NCBI GenBank assembly: GCA_025617745.1
Contig: CM046853.1
Coordinates: 2,600,873-2,664,872, forward strand
DNA length: 64,000 nucleotides
From: Heliocidaris erythrogramma
Taxonomy: Eukaryota; Echinodermata; Echinoidea; Camarodonta; Echinometridae
Reading direction: 5' to 3'
The notes beneath the pieces were generated by a model. The model was not told where the DNA came from. It did no database searches and was given only the letters and a program-made list of their open reading frames with translations. A program made the translations under genes and the position numbers. Position 1 is the stretch's first letter. Each line of letters starts with the position of its first letter. Positions 1 through 10,822 of this stretch are shown one piece after another.

Positions 1-2060
1 TTAGCTGTGTTAACATACTTCCCCCTTCTTTTTTTTCTTTTTTTTTCTTTTTTGGGGGGGGAATATTGGAATGAGATTTTTATTAGTACATGTACAAACA
101 ATTGGAGAGCTGCTCATGAGGGAAATCACAGAGTTACCAATTTGTGATTGATGGAAATCAACATCATTGGAGTTTCCTCCAACACCCCATGATCTGTTTT
201 TCATATTTTTATGGTTTTGGAAGGGAAAACTTAGGCCAGTGTGGACTTTCCCCTTTTAAAAGAATAAGAATGTGTGAACAATCTCCCTAAGCATCATTCC
301 TATATGTACACTATTCTATTAGCTCTATTGTTTTTACAACAGTTCCACCTCTGTCATTCATTACATTTTGTAGGGCTAACTCAACCTAACCTAACACTCA
401 TCTACCCTTTGACTCTTCACCAAATAACATCAAAATATTTGCATTTCTCTTCTGTAGATGTGAACATCTAAAAGTGACAATTCTGAGAATTTAAAAAAAT
501 GGACCAACAATCAGCATTACAAACTGATTTTTGACCCAATTATGTCAAATCTATTCTTTCTTTTTTTCCTTTCATAGCGCATGTCCCAATTATGTCCCGT
601 ATGTTATCGTGCATTGTGAACATATATTGACATAAAAATATAATTTGACTTGATATTTTGTCAGACCATAGCTCTAGGAAGGCTATCAGCTGGACACAGA
701 CATCAGATATACTAAATTGTAAGATTTGATTGGTAAATGTAAGGGACGAAATAGCTTTGACTTGCCCTATGGGCAATTCCATGATTAAGTGGACATCAGG
801 CCAAACTTTATTTTTGCTCTTTTTCACACTCAGGTCGATTTTGGGGGTTTAAATAAATACAGGAATTGTTTTTACAAAGGGGTTTCATACCCACCAAAAA
901 TAATTTTATTTAATATGGCCCCTTATAGAAGAATCAGAACCATACACAAATTTAGATAGATGGGACCTCACACAGTTTTTTAGTCATGGACAGAAATATA
1001 CTGCATATTTTGTATTAGATTAGATAATTTTTCGATTAGATAATTTGTAGGGCATTTAGTCACACCAATTTAAAAGAAAGTAGGCAATAATAAGTTGTTG
1101 AAAAGGTATAAAAATCTCAAATATGTAGTACTGGACAAACTGTAACGTGACTAACCGTAACGTTACTAACCAAGGTTTTGGGCTCTACTTAAACAAATTG
1201 AGAGATACAATCTCTAAGCAAATTGGGGCAACATTTGTCATCATTTAAGAAGTAATACTGATATGGCTCCAAGTTTGAGGTACAATACAATAAGGAGGAA
1301 TATTTTTTCAAAAACTTTTTTTGTAACGTTACTAACCGTCATCAACAGCTCTTATTTTATTCATTTACTTTTGATTTCTTTATGTACTGTAGATCTTTGT
1401 TAGGTGAATATATATTTGCAAGAGTAGGACTTCAGATGAAAAAGCTATTGAATTATCTGTATCAAAAATATTAAAATTTGATAAAGTGTAACGTTACTAA
1501 CCATGGAATTGCCCCTATAATGAATGTGGGTTTTAAGACAGAGCAAATTCTAATATACTGTAAACGTGGAATATTTCGCGGTGTGGAAATTTTCGCGCAT
1601 TTCGCGCAGCATGAAACGTGCGCGAAAATAAAAACACGCGAATATTTGTGTATGTATTCTTTTGCCCATGAGCCTAGCGCGTCGGCGAAATTAAAAACAC
1701 GCAAAATTCACTTTACTCAGCCGAGCGCAAAAAATTAATCACGCGAAAATATCCACTTTTACAGTAGTGTGGATGATTTAAATTTGAAAAAGAGATCCTA
1801 AATGATTTCTGACAGCAATCGGCAACTATCAATGCTAATACATGTATCCCGGTTTCACAACTCTGATATTGTTACAGTTCGAACCGACTTGAAACAGACT
1901 CCTCAGTCTTCATTCACAGAACCATTAGATGTGTAGCACCTGAAAGAAACAAATGTTCATACTTAAAGTTTGTTAAAGAGGTTAATAACCTTGAAGCACA
2001 GAGTCCATCCTTCTGACTAACAGATATCATACATGGAGAAAGGCTGACACATTGTTGACA
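1..2060. other. MED20 3' flank, no gene seen
   Basis: AT-rich sequence without a convincing coding region. It contains a MITE (1556-1767), four copies of a TAACGTTACTAACC-type motif, and inverted copies of a short block around GGCAATTCCATG (about 763-783 and 1502-1519). The MED20 3'UTR and poly(A) site probably lie at its right end. Confidence 0.6.
1556..1767. mobile_element. MITE with TACTGTAAACGTGG ends
   Basis: Terminal inverted repeats TACTGTAAACGTGG and CCACTTTTACAGTA bound 212 bp that are rich in CGCG and GCGAAA motifs. The interior has no coding capacity. No clear target duplication is seen. Confidence 0.7.
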
Positions 2061-2276
2061 TCACCTAACAGTTGCTGTGCTAGAGCCTCTCTTGACAAAG
2101 TTTTCAAACTGTTCTAGGTACTGAAAGACAGTATCTTCAGCATTGAATGGTACCTCTTGTTTGGTGGCTAGCATAGGGTGTGTGTTTGGTGTGTACTGAG
2201 CTCCCATGAAACCTTGCATAAACTCAACCATTAAAGGCCAGCAGTCTTGAATAATAACACACGGTGTGTACTCCAC
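2061..2276 (-). CDS. MED20: MED20 coding exon 4 and stop
   Basis: A 216-nt terminal coding exon with acceptor TTATTCTACAG. It starts VEYTPCVIIQDCWPLMVEF, the counterpart of human VEYGPCVVASDCWSLLLEF, and ends with the helix EDTVFQYLEQFENFVKRG and a TGA stop. The 3'UTR and poly(A) site lie below 2061 but cannot be fixed. Confidence 0.94.
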   Translation of the reverse strand: MEYTPCVIIQDCWPLMVEFMQGFMGAQYTPNTHPMLATKQEVPFNAEDTVFQYLEQFENFVKRGSSTATVR

Positions 2277-2832
2277 CTGTAGAATAAGATTAAACCATAG
2301 AACAATGAGTAGATAAATCATTAAATCAATCCATTACAAACAGAACAGATGCTGCTTTTTCAAGGCCAGAGCAAATGGATTCAAATACTTCTTGCAGAAG
2401 TTGTGCTTTCCAGCAGTTGGTCTTTTCCCCAGAAATACATTACAGCTTACAACTCCTATCAAAACTGACATCTTCACTGAAAAATGAGATCAAATGATAA
2501 TCTTGGAAATGAAAGCAAAGGAACTTACTGAACGTTAACCTAACATGTTGTATTATACTGCACAACACATTGATCAATTGTCCTATACTTGAACTACCTG
2601 ATGTGATCATACTTCATAAAACATTTTCTCCTTTTTCAAAAATAATGGAATACAAGGTTGAAGCAGGGTACTTCCGAATACCTGTTTGAAAAGTGTAATT
2701 GTCAATGAAATCAGTATAACTTATAATGGACACAATTTTATTTATAATCATCATTACTTGACAATTCCATAGTACCTCCTTCATATGATATGACTAACAG
2801 AAGAATGTTAAAACTGTAGAATAAAATGTTAC

Positions 2833-3083
2833 CTCAACAAGCACTCCTCTGGCATGGGGCCCTAGAGAGACTATTCCAATCTTGATAATGAAATCACCCA
2901 TCTCGTAACGAGTTCCTTTAGACTCAATTCTGGCTGTCTTCTTGGGCACATAAAATCCATTGAGGCGGTGCATTATTGCCTCAAAGGAATTCTCACAGAC
3001 CAGACAAGTTCTGTTGTCTGTTACTGCATAGCATGTGTAGGGTTGCTCTTTGTTGTGCATGACATGGATATACTTGGGTGGGA
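2833..3083 (-). CDS. MED20: MED20 coding exon 3
   Basis: A 251-nt exon with acceptor TGATTTCCAG and donor GTAACA. It begins PPKYIHVMHNKEQPYTCYA and contains the core beta-barrel strands of MED20, including CLVCENSFEAIMHRLNGFY, IESKGTRYEMGDFIIKIG and GPHARGVLVE. These match the human KIETRGTRYQYCDFLVKVG and MGPSARGISVEVEY region residue by residue. The exon leaves in phase 0. Confidence 0.95.
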
Positions 3084-3495
3084 CTGGAAATCAGAAGTAC
3101 AATGAGAATATAGTGAAAGACAAGTTAGTAAAATACATGTTTCTTCACAACAACAGCAAATTATTTTTTTTAAAGCATGTAATAGTAAGATATGTATTAG
3201 CCATTAATGCTCTAGGCACCCCCTACTAGCTTTCTTCTTATTCTTCTCGTAATCTCCAAAGGGATATGCAGCCTATCAAGAAAATAATGTTTATGTACTC
3301 GATTCTGCATATACAGTGTATATAGTCCTGGGAGTAGCCTTACTTTCTTTGATTAAACATGGTGCAAGTTATTTGTAAAGCAAAGATAAATTTCACTACC
3401 AACTGATTTCATATCAAGTAAGCAAAGAATATCACAAATCATGCTTTGTGATGTGACTTAAAACCTATTAGATATTACGGCAAGTGAACTCTCAC

Positions 3496-3638
3496 CATTT
3501 GTTGGAATTGACTGATAAGTTTCACAGTCCACACCAAAATTTCCAGTTTTTGTAGCACCTAACGCATCTATACGTTTTGTGAGGACTTCAACTGCCTGAG
3601 GTACGGTCCTGTTCTCCGTTACTGGCCACTGAGTGACA
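3496..3638 (-). CDS. MED20: MED20 coding exon 2
   Basis: A 143-nt exon with acceptor TTTTTGCAG and donor GTGAGA, entering in phase 2 and leaving in phase 1. It encodes VTQWPVTENRTVPQAVEVL, then a helix-forming stretch and GVDCETYQSIPTNG. This aligns with the N-terminal strand and helix of MED20 (human CVSQMPVAEG and VDCETYHT). Confidence 0.93.
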
Positions 3639-3767
3639 CTGCAAAAATAAGAATAAAATAAAGGAACAATATTTAGAATACAGTATAGCACAATGTAGTA
3701 TTATGAGGACTTCATATTTTGGGAATACAAGTTTATATCATGTTATCTACCACTGTCCTTCGTGTTT

Positions 3768-3820
3768 GACACATTTGGGTCCCTTGACACATTTGGGTCC
3801 CTTGACACATTTGGGTCCCG
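3768..3820. repeat. 18-bp tandem repeat, 3 copies
   Basis: The unit GACACATTTGGGTCCCTT is repeated three times with almost no change, just upstream of MED20 exon 2 in intron 1. Confidence 0.9.
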
Positions 3821-5389
3821 TAACACAAAGGTTTGCAACTGGTTTCCTCAACCACGATATAGCCCAACTTTTATAGATCTAGACATCTACAGTGCATCCC
3901 AGAAAAAAAGTCAGAGAAAGTGTCCCCAAATAAATATTTCAAAACATTTGAAGCAAAATTTCACCTAAAGATCTGCCAGTATTTTACGCTTGAGTGAGCA
4001 AAGGCCACTTTTGTGAAAAGGTGCAAAATCCAGACTTGACAGGAATTGGTATTTGTTCTGGCTGCGCTTGTATCAGCAAAGTTGAGAGATATGAAAAGAC
4101 TTAGAAATTTTCAAATTTTGAGCAATAACAGAAAATTTATTAAAGAACAGTTTTGTTCTCTGTATGTAATTATGTATCTCATCAATATTCCTATGCTTCA
4201 CTGAGCAATTAACTACTTTATAGAGGGTTTTTTATATTAATTTTAAGTTTTTAATTTTGAGTTTTTAATTTTGAGTTTTTAATTCAAGCTGGCTTTCTTG
4301 GTCAACCAAAAACCAGAATACAAAACCCATTCTTTCATGAATTGCCTTTTAATGATCAGAATATGAAAATTTCTAAGCGTTTCGAGACTTAACTTAGCTG
4401 ATAGCAGCCAAAACCAACATGACCAATACAATTTTTTGTCAACCATGGATTTTGCACCATTTCACAATGGCTTTTGCACACTCAAGCATAAAATATTATT
4501 AGATGTTTTGGTGTCGTATGATAGGACTGACCCAAAACTTTCCTAGGTATGAAAATTTGATGACTATAATTTGAAATGTTCATTTGAGTAGACTTTTTAC
4601 AGATGTCATCTTTTTAACGGTTCTCAAATATCCACACGTATGAAAATTTTGGCGATATCCTGAAATAGGTCCCCACCTCATTCACTCCACACACTATCGA
4701 TTTACTGCGTATGCAATGATATGGGGACTTCATTGCCCCTCAATAACAAGCAAGCATGTGCATACACACTGAATACGAGGGGACCTATTCCACAATTAGG
4801 CCGATTTATTCCAGTGCAGATCATTTTTGTGATATTTTGGCCAAACTCTTTTGGTGAAGCAATATTGATGAGAGTTTGATCAAATGGAACTGTAACTGCA
4901 AGAAGCGCCGCCGCTTCCTGGAGTTAGTGGAACTGGAGCTCCCCTCCGTGGCACTAGGGCTGTACATCTACAAGCTTATCTGAAGTGAAGATAAGCTTGC
5001 ACTCCCCTCCGCGGCACTTTATACACGTACAAGCCTATCTGAAGATAAGCTTGTACTCCACAATGGCTTTAACAGGTGAATAGGTTTTGTGTGTATTAGC
5101 GGAAATTGGTCCATTCCATTTATCCAATGAACAAGGTTATAATATATCCATTCTACTTCTAGATCTTTGACTCATTCTACATGAGAGGAAAATAATTATT
5201 TAAATTTCACTTTTAACTCTGAAACCTCAACTTTGTAGCATGTAAGAGTTTGAAGAGTGCCTGAATCAGGTAATCTAGCAAATTTAATTTAAGAAAATTA
5301 AATCTTGATTAGAGCAGTATTGATGTATGTATTTGACTACTGCAACAGCCTACAGTGAATGTTTGACACAGTCCCTCATGGGCCTATTA
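3821..5389. other. MED20 intron 1, part with degraded repeats
   Basis: No exon is seen. The stretch contains a short 17-bp tandem repeat (about 4236-4285), an imperfect palindrome bounded by AATAGGTCCCC and GGGGACCTATT (4662-4791), and a block at 5034-5097 (TATCTGAAGATAAGCTTGTA...) that recurs in direct orientation at about 7108-7182. Confidence 0.6.
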
Positions 5390-6101
5390 GTCTGTTGTCA
5401 AATGGTCAACCATGGGAAATTTTGTGAGGATTTTTGGAAACATACATTTTTAGAAAGATAATGTCATGTTAAACTATAAACGTTGTTTCCAAATTTTAAA
5501 ATGTGTCTAAAGTTACTTTCCTGGGGCGGTATTCTGAGATTCATTTTATCTCAGATAAAATCTGAGATTTTAAGTCAGTGAAATAAAATACCCTTAAAAT
5601 ATTTTTAAATCGGTATTATGAGAACCATTTCAGCGAGATTTTATCTCATCTAAGACACGCCCATTTATGCTTTAACCAATAGGAAATGTTAGATTTCACT
5701 TTCATCATGCTCAGCCAATAGAATTGCTCTCTGCCAGTCTCTGGGGCAAGAGAGCGCGAATGCGCTATTTTGACAATTTTCAATACGCGTGCATCAAAGC
5801 GCAAACGCCCTTTTTGCTAGGATTTCATGAAAATGACGAAGGAACTTTCCGCTGATTGAGAAGACCATCACAAGCATTATTGCAAGTGTGATATTAGTTG
5901 GCAAAAATCTTGTAATAGAATTCGATAATCATATGAGAATGTTGCGTGAGAAATATAGTCAGTACTCAGTATATTTTTGCTTAATATGATCGCATTAGAG
6001 CATAAGACAATGTTTGATCATTATCGTAGAGGGTGTATTAAATAAGATATGAATAAAACTAAGCCTACATTTGATAAAATTATATATTGTTCTGCATTAT
6101 T

Positions 6102-6755
6102 GTATCCCCCGAACTAGTGTTCGGGGATACTATGGATTTGGCATCGTCGCGCCGCGTCCGCCGCAGAGATTTTCTTGTGAGCGCTCTACTGGCTGCAGTT
6201 TTTGTCGGATCACCTTCAAATTTCGCAAGGAGGTGCATTATGGTACGATGAAGACGCCTATTGTTTTTGGTGTGGGCGGAGTCATGGTTACCATGGTAAC
6301 CATATTTTTTAAAGAAATGGTAAAGATTTTCTTGTGAGCACTCTACAGGCTGCAGTTCTTTTGTCGGATCACCTTCAAATTTCGCATGGAGATGCATTAT
6401 GGTAAGATGAAGACGCCTTTTGTTTTTGGTGTGGGTGGAGTCATCGTTGCCATGGTAACCATATTTTTTAAAGAAATAGTAAAGACTTTATTGTGAGCGC
6501 TCTACCGGCTGCAGTTTTGTCGGATCACTTTCAAATTTCGCATGGAGGTGCATTGGAGACGTCTGCTAATGACCTTTAGTGGCATGACGTACACTTCCAC
6601 ACTTGGTAAGTACTGTCAAAACAACTAAAAAATGACAAAAGTACAAAAAGGTCAAATTTGTCAGCAGTGATACCTGAGGTCCCAAATTGCCACTTTATCC
6701 ATTTCAGTAACAACATTGATTCAAATGGGGGATGGGTGACGGGTTCGGGGGATAC
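6102..6755. mobile_element. MITE with GTATCCCCCGAAC ends
   Basis: Terminal inverted repeats GTATCCCCCGAAC and GTTCGGGGGATAC bound 654 bp. The interior is largely a tandem array of about 158 bp units. No transposase is visible. Confidence 0.75.
6165..6555. repeat. 158-bp tandem repeat, about 2.5 copies
   Basis: Units start near 6168, 6325 and 6484 (GATTTTCTTGTGAGCGCTCT and variants). Each contains CTGCAGTT, TTGTCGGATCACCTTCAAAT and, in the first two, the palindrome GGTTACCATGGTAACC. The repeated segment sits inside the GTATCCCCCGAAC element. Confidence 0.88.
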
Positions 6756-7091
6756 ATGTACTCGGACTGGTCCCCCCTCCGAGTGCTCTAGTTTTTTTCA
6801 TGAAAGTCATCTCTAATATCATTTATATGGAAACTAAGAACAATTAAGACCATATTCTATAAAATAATTTTAAAAAACATAGATTTGACTGTTTGACCAA
6901 AATCAGCTACCTGAAAAGTAAGTTATTACTAGGCTAACTGTTAGACCCATTTTAAAATTTGGAAACAACGCTTAGTATTTTTAGTTAGGCCTATAGTTTT
7001 ATTCATGGCATTATCTTTCTTAAAATGTGTGTTTCCAAAAATCCTCACAAAATTTCCAAAAAAGATATTTTTGGACCACTTGACAACGGAC

Positions 7092-7799
7092 TATATACTA
7101 TATATTATCTGAAGATAATCTTGTACTCCAGACTAGCTCTTACGGGTGAATAGGCTTCGATAGCTTTTGTGTGTATCAGCAGGCCCTTTTCCAGGCTAGA
7201 TCATTCATACAGGAGTAACTATACACAGCGCTGTCCATTCTCTAGCGTTGTGAACCGTGACTTCAAAAGCGCGACTACATGCTTTTCGCTGAAATTACAT
7301 ATAGTTTTCATCTAAAAATTAAACTAAATAAAACCTAAATTATTGATTGAGTGCATTCATTACGTTAAATTTAGTCAACCAACTTACATTTAAAACTTGC
7401 CAAAAACGATGATTTATTGCGTCATCTGCCCACAGTCCGTAATGGAATGTAATCGCGCTGCACTTTTTGAAAGGTCACACCCGTACGTAATTATACACAG
7501 CGCTGTCGCGAAGCGATACCTCGATGGACAGGTTTTGGCAGTCAAAAGTTGAAATTTATACCCTGTGGACATTGCCTGATGGCTTGCTGGGGATTGAACT
7601 TCAACAAATCCATCCAAGGCCAAGCAATCGATTTCATTTGAGTATAAAGTAAATTTGGAAGTTTAACATACATTTTGAATCAATTTTGTACATTTTTTTA
7701 GTGACATTGAGGGGTGTCGCAATGAAAGTCTATGTGTCCTTGTCAGATGCCGTGCAAAGCACGGCGTCTGGTCGGGCTATAGTAGTAATAATACTAGGC
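7092..7799. other. MED20 intron 1, repeat-derived, no exon
   Basis: This stretch contains the direct-repeat block (7108-7182), two copies of ACACAGCGCTGTC (about 7227 and 7497) and a small palindrome AGATGCCGTGCAAAGCACGGCGTCT near 7746-7770, in pieces resembling old transposon ends. No exon is supported. Confidence 0.5.
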
Positions 7800-8807
7800 C
7801 CACTCATAGCTACATTCCTATACTTTGTGTGTATAATTTAGGCAGTCATACACCTCAACTTTTTAAAACACCACTGCACAAAAGTCACAAACATTCACTC
7901 AAAATCGGCATTTAGTTTACAAAAACCGACAACAAAATATCCAAGAAATACAATAAATTCAACTCACCGATGTTGGAAAAGATATTTCCAAAAATCAAAT
8001 CCGTAATTTACTGTTGATTCTCGCGAAACGAGCTATCGGAGTCAATGTGTACATTTCCTGGTCGCCGCGGGCGCTGACATCTCCCCAAAAGAGTTTTGTC
8101 CTTAAAAATTCGGTCCCTGTGGCATACACGGAAAAGTCCCGATTTTCTGTGTGCGCGATCGTAAAGATCGATGTGCGCTTGCGATCCCGAGTTTTTTCGT
8201 GGACAAAAATTTTATTGGCCGATTTTAGTCTAAGACATCGGCAGTATGTAAACAACGCGCGATCGCGAAACAAATCGGCGGGGATTTCTCCGGTTTTGGA
8301 CAAGATTTTGACTTTGGATTTTGCTGAAAATATCAAAAGTTCTTCCTAACGGCCATTTAAGGTAGGAGTGAGATTTTTAAGGCCTGAATTTGAAAGCAAG
8401 TATTTAAAATATTTATCTTATTTTTCCCCCATACCTTTTCTACACGTGACAGAAAATACCAACTATTTTTGCATACTGTATTCGTAGCGGTCAATATGAC
8501 CACTATTCGTGGTGTGACTTAGGCAGGATTAGCTTCGTGAATGTAGAAAAAAAAAAAAAATGGCTATACGCCTTCTACACACGAAGCTAGGCGTTATTAC
8601 CCAGCAATCAGATTCCGCACGGGGTAGGCCTAGTACGACATGAAAAATGCCCTGAAATCACACTTTTCTGATAATTTCCGCGACCCACAGGCCCTTCCCC
8701 ACAGCGTTTCCTCCTAGGGAAACGTTTGGAATGACAATTTTTTTTTGATTGAGTATAATTTTGGAAATATATCCATAAAAAGATGATAAAAATTTCAGAA
8801 AACTCAC

Positions 8808-8839
8808 CAGCGTTTGCGTATCCATGCCTCCGAGGTCAT
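8808..8839 (-). CDS. MED20: MED20 coding exon 1
   Basis: This 32-nt coding piece reads MTSEAWIRKR plus TG, followed by the donor GTGAGT. The split codon TG|T gives the Cys that precedes VTQWPV in exon 2, matching the Cys of CVSQMPV in vertebrate MED20. With it the protein reaches 213 residues, the normal family length. The first residues differ from the vertebrate MGVT start. A YY1-like motif lies immediately upstream. Phase, donor, total length and promoter motif agree, but there is no transcript evidence. Confidence 0.72.
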
Positions 8840-8845
8840 GCAGAT

Positions 8846-8857
8846 CAAAATGGCGGC
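8846..8857 (+). promoter_or_regulatory. YY1-type core promoter motif at MED20 start
   Basis: CAAAATGGCGGC on the plus strand (GCCGCCATTTTG in the MED20 sense) matches the AAnATGGCGGC consensus of YY1 and lies 6 bp upstream of the proposed MED20 ATG. Such motifs are typical of TATA-less housekeeping promoters around or just after the start site. That it works in this organism is an inference. Confidence 0.55.
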
Positions 8858-8989
8858 ACGATCGCCGTAATCGAAATCATGAAAACTATTAGGCGCCGTT
8901 TGTAAATTTATTATTTAGCTCAATTATTTACATATAATTCACTATTTAGCTCTTTTCTACGATTATTATACGATAAAATGACATAAAGG

Positions 8990-9170
8990 ATACAATGTTT
9001 TATAAATAATGAATTTTGCAATTTCCATTTTTTTTAAATAATGATTTTACAATATTCATCATATATAAATAATGAATTTTGCAGTTTCCATTATTTATAA
9101 ATAATGATTTCACAAATTCATTATATATCAAATATTATGGAAATTGCAAAATTCATTATTTATAAATATA
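8990..9170. repeat. AT-rich palindromic minisatellite
   Basis: Repeated variants of AATAATGAATTTTGCA and its reverse complement (TGCAAAATTCATTATT) alternate here, making an AT-rich region with strong self-complementarity. It lies upstream of MED20 exon 1, inside the large inverted repeat. Confidence 0.7.
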
Positions 9171-9884
9171 GGGACCGAATTTTTAAGGACAAAACTCTTT
9201 TGGGGAGATGTCAGCCCCCGCGGCGTCAAAGAAATGTACACAATGACTCCGATAGCTCGTTTCGCGAGAATCGACAGTAAATTACGGATTTGATTTTTGG
9301 AAATATCTTTTCCAACATCGGTGAGTTGAATTTATTGTATTTCTTGAATATTTTGGGGTCGGTTTTTGTAAATTAAATGCCGATTTTGAGTGAATGTTGG
9401 TGACTTTTGTGCAGTGGTGTTTTAAAAAGTTGAGGTGTATGACTGCCTACATTATACACACGAAGTATAGGAATGTAGCTATGAGTGGACACAGTCATGA
9501 CAGTCCCACATAGGCAAGGGCCTATGACTAAGTATGAGTGCCTCCGCGCACATCAGCAAGCAATGGTCATATTGACCATTAGGATCATATACATGTGTGT
9601 ATACTGGGTATTGGGGATACAGATGTAATTTTGTTTGAAATGGAGGTTTTTGTGGGCAAACTGATACTGAAGTATCATTCTTTAGATTTTAAGTTATCAG
9701 TTCGTTAAGATACAAAATGTAGAAAGTTATAAAAACTTACATTTACAGCCCTCTTTTTGGTACTTGTTACCCACACCTCCATACGGATGACGACTGCTCT
9801 CAATAATGTTGCGCACTAGTGAGGCCGCTCTACATGGTTACGCACCGTAGATACGTACGCAGAATGTTACGCACACAAGCTATT

Positions 9885-10021
9885 CTACGAAGATCTGGAA
9901 GGGCCAAACTGACGACGTAAAAAATAAAAAATATTACGTACGTACGTAGTAATTATTACGTACGTACGTAATATTTTTTATTTTTTTACGTCGTCAGTTT
10001 GGCCCTTTCAGGTCTTCGTAG
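9885..10021. repeat. 137-bp near-perfect hairpin
   Basis: The arms begin CTACGAAGATCTGGAAGGGC on the left and end with nearly its exact complement on the right. They run inward through an A/T tract to TACGTACGTACGTA on each side of an 8-nt centre. Arms are about 64 bp with only a few mismatches. The right end is 20 bp upstream of the ATG at 10042. Confidence 0.9.
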
Positions 10022-10041
10022 GAGATCGCGCCGGTACTACT

Positions 10042-10178
10042 ATGAGCGCTGAGGGCTCCCTTCATCATAATCGTGAAAAATACAAACTGGATGCTGACGG
10101 GACAGTCTCGATAGCAGTTATCGACAAAAAGGACCCAAAATTTCAGGAAACCCTCTTCAAAGGTCACAAAACAACCTG
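10042..10178 (+). CDS. Orphan first coding exon, unidentified protein
   Basis: An open frame of 45 codons plus two bases starts at ATG (MSAEGSLHHNREKYKLDADG...) and ends ...ETLFKGHKTT, directly before a perfect donor TG|GTAAGT. The composition is protein-like (charged, balanced, no low complexity) and the GC content exceeds the surrounding intergenic DNA. It sits about 1.2 kb from MED20 exon 1 in head-to-head orientation, so the two could share a divergent promoter. I do not recognise the family; it does not resemble bystin, the vertebrate head-to-head neighbour of MED20. I find no convincing second exon in the repeat-rich DNA that follows. It could be a real gene with a long first intron or a stranded fragment. 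Confidence 0.55.
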
Positions 10179-10465
10179 GTAAGTTTTAATCATCTATTAT
10201 TCAACATAATTATTTGCATTTAAGTAAACTGCAATAGATCAGTTTCAATTAAATATAGCCAAAAATGCACAGTGATGCAGTTTAGGTATGGGATGTGTGT
10301 TGGCTGCGTTACTACACAGTCGGCAATGACTGTCGGCTAGCGACAGACGGGTTGCCATTCTCTGATTGGTCAGTTAAGACAGTGCGATGTACTTGCCTGT
10401 GTACATGTAGTACGTGTGCGCTGTGTGTGTGTACGTGAGCCGTGGTGTGTGCTATGATTTTCAGT

Positions 10466-10640
10466 ACATACAGGTAGAATTGACCAGCATGTTGCCATTT
10501 TCAGGTAGATAGGTCACAGGTATATTAACCGGCATGTTGCCATTTTCAGGTAGATAGGTATATTAACCGGCATGTTGCCATTTTCAGGTAGATAGGTATA
10601 TTGACCGGCATGTTGCCATTTTCACTATATACAGGTAGAT
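10466..10640. repeat. Minisatellite, about 46-bp unit, 4 copies
   Basis: The unit reads approximately ATTGACCGGCATGTTGCCAT followed by TTTCAGGTAGATAGGTAT. Copies differ at a few positions, and the first and last are irregular. It is internal to the hAT-like element. Confidence 0.85.
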
Positions 10641-10822
10641 AGGGTCCATTAATTGACTGGCATCTAAATCATTAGAGATAGATAGAAAAATCGAAAGATA
10701 GTGAGATGGAGAGAGCAAGGGAGAGAATATTTTTCTAGAGACAGAAATGAAAGAGTAATTTAGATTTGGGATTTTGATGGGAGAACCAATAAACAGAGAA
10801 AACATAAGAGATAACATATGAT

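Larger units (their letters stand above)
5390..7091. mobile_element. Inverted-repeat element in MED20 intron 1, with nested insertions
   Basis: The left arm (about 5390-5514) and right arm (about 6937-7091) are degraded reverse complements; GTCTGTTGTCAA at the left pairs with TTGACAACGGAC at the right. The interior holds a second palindromic element starting near 5521 (GGGGCGGTATTCTGAGATTC) and the element at 6102-6755. A direct repeat just outside both arms (5034-5097 and 7108-7182) may be part of the original insertion site or of an older element. Confidence 0.65.
2061..8839 (-). other. MED20: MED20 gene (Mediator subunit 20), whole coding span, 4 exons
   Basis: Mediator complex subunit 20 belongs to the head module of Mediator, the nuclear co-activator that links transcription factors to RNA polymerase II; it contacts MED18 and the TBP-related surface. 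Four minus-strand exons (8839-8808, 3638-3496, 3083-2833, 2276-2061) join at GT-AG sites with matching phases (2, 1, 0). They give 642 nt, or 213 residues plus stop, against 212 in human. Recognisable family blocks, in order, are CVTQWPV, VDCETYQS, YIHVMHN, ESKGTRYEMGDF, GPHARGVLVEV, VEYTPCVIIQDCW and the C-terminal EDTVFQYLEQF. Intron 1 (about 5.2 kb) is full of inverted-repeat elements; the other introns are about 0.4-0.6 kb. Identity is very likely; exon 1 is the least certain part. Confidence 0.93.
7800..9488. repeat. Long inverted repeat enclosing MED20 exon 1
   Basis: A left arm (about 7800-8118) and right arm (about 9170-9488) are near-identical reverse complements of about 319 bp, with outer ends CCACTCATAGC and GCTATGAGTGG. 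The spacer of about 1.05 kb carries MED20 exon 1 and an AT-rich stretch. No target-site duplication is evident at the outer ends. It may be a TIR transposon that holds the exon, two opposed insertions, or an inverted duplication of promoter DNA. Confidence 0.85.

Noticed and set aside
7960..8060. MED20 coding exon 1 at the left-arm donor AACATCG|GTGAGT
   Set aside because: The phase-compatible frame there has no ATG after its last upstream stop. The exon at 8808-8839 fits phase, length and the conserved Cys. A noncoding role for the arm donor is not excluded.
7995..8349. Opposed 111- and 113-codon frames on both strands
   Set aside because: They sit partly in the inverted-repeat arm, in CpG-rich DNA with few stops; neither resembles a protein family nor fits MED20 splicing.
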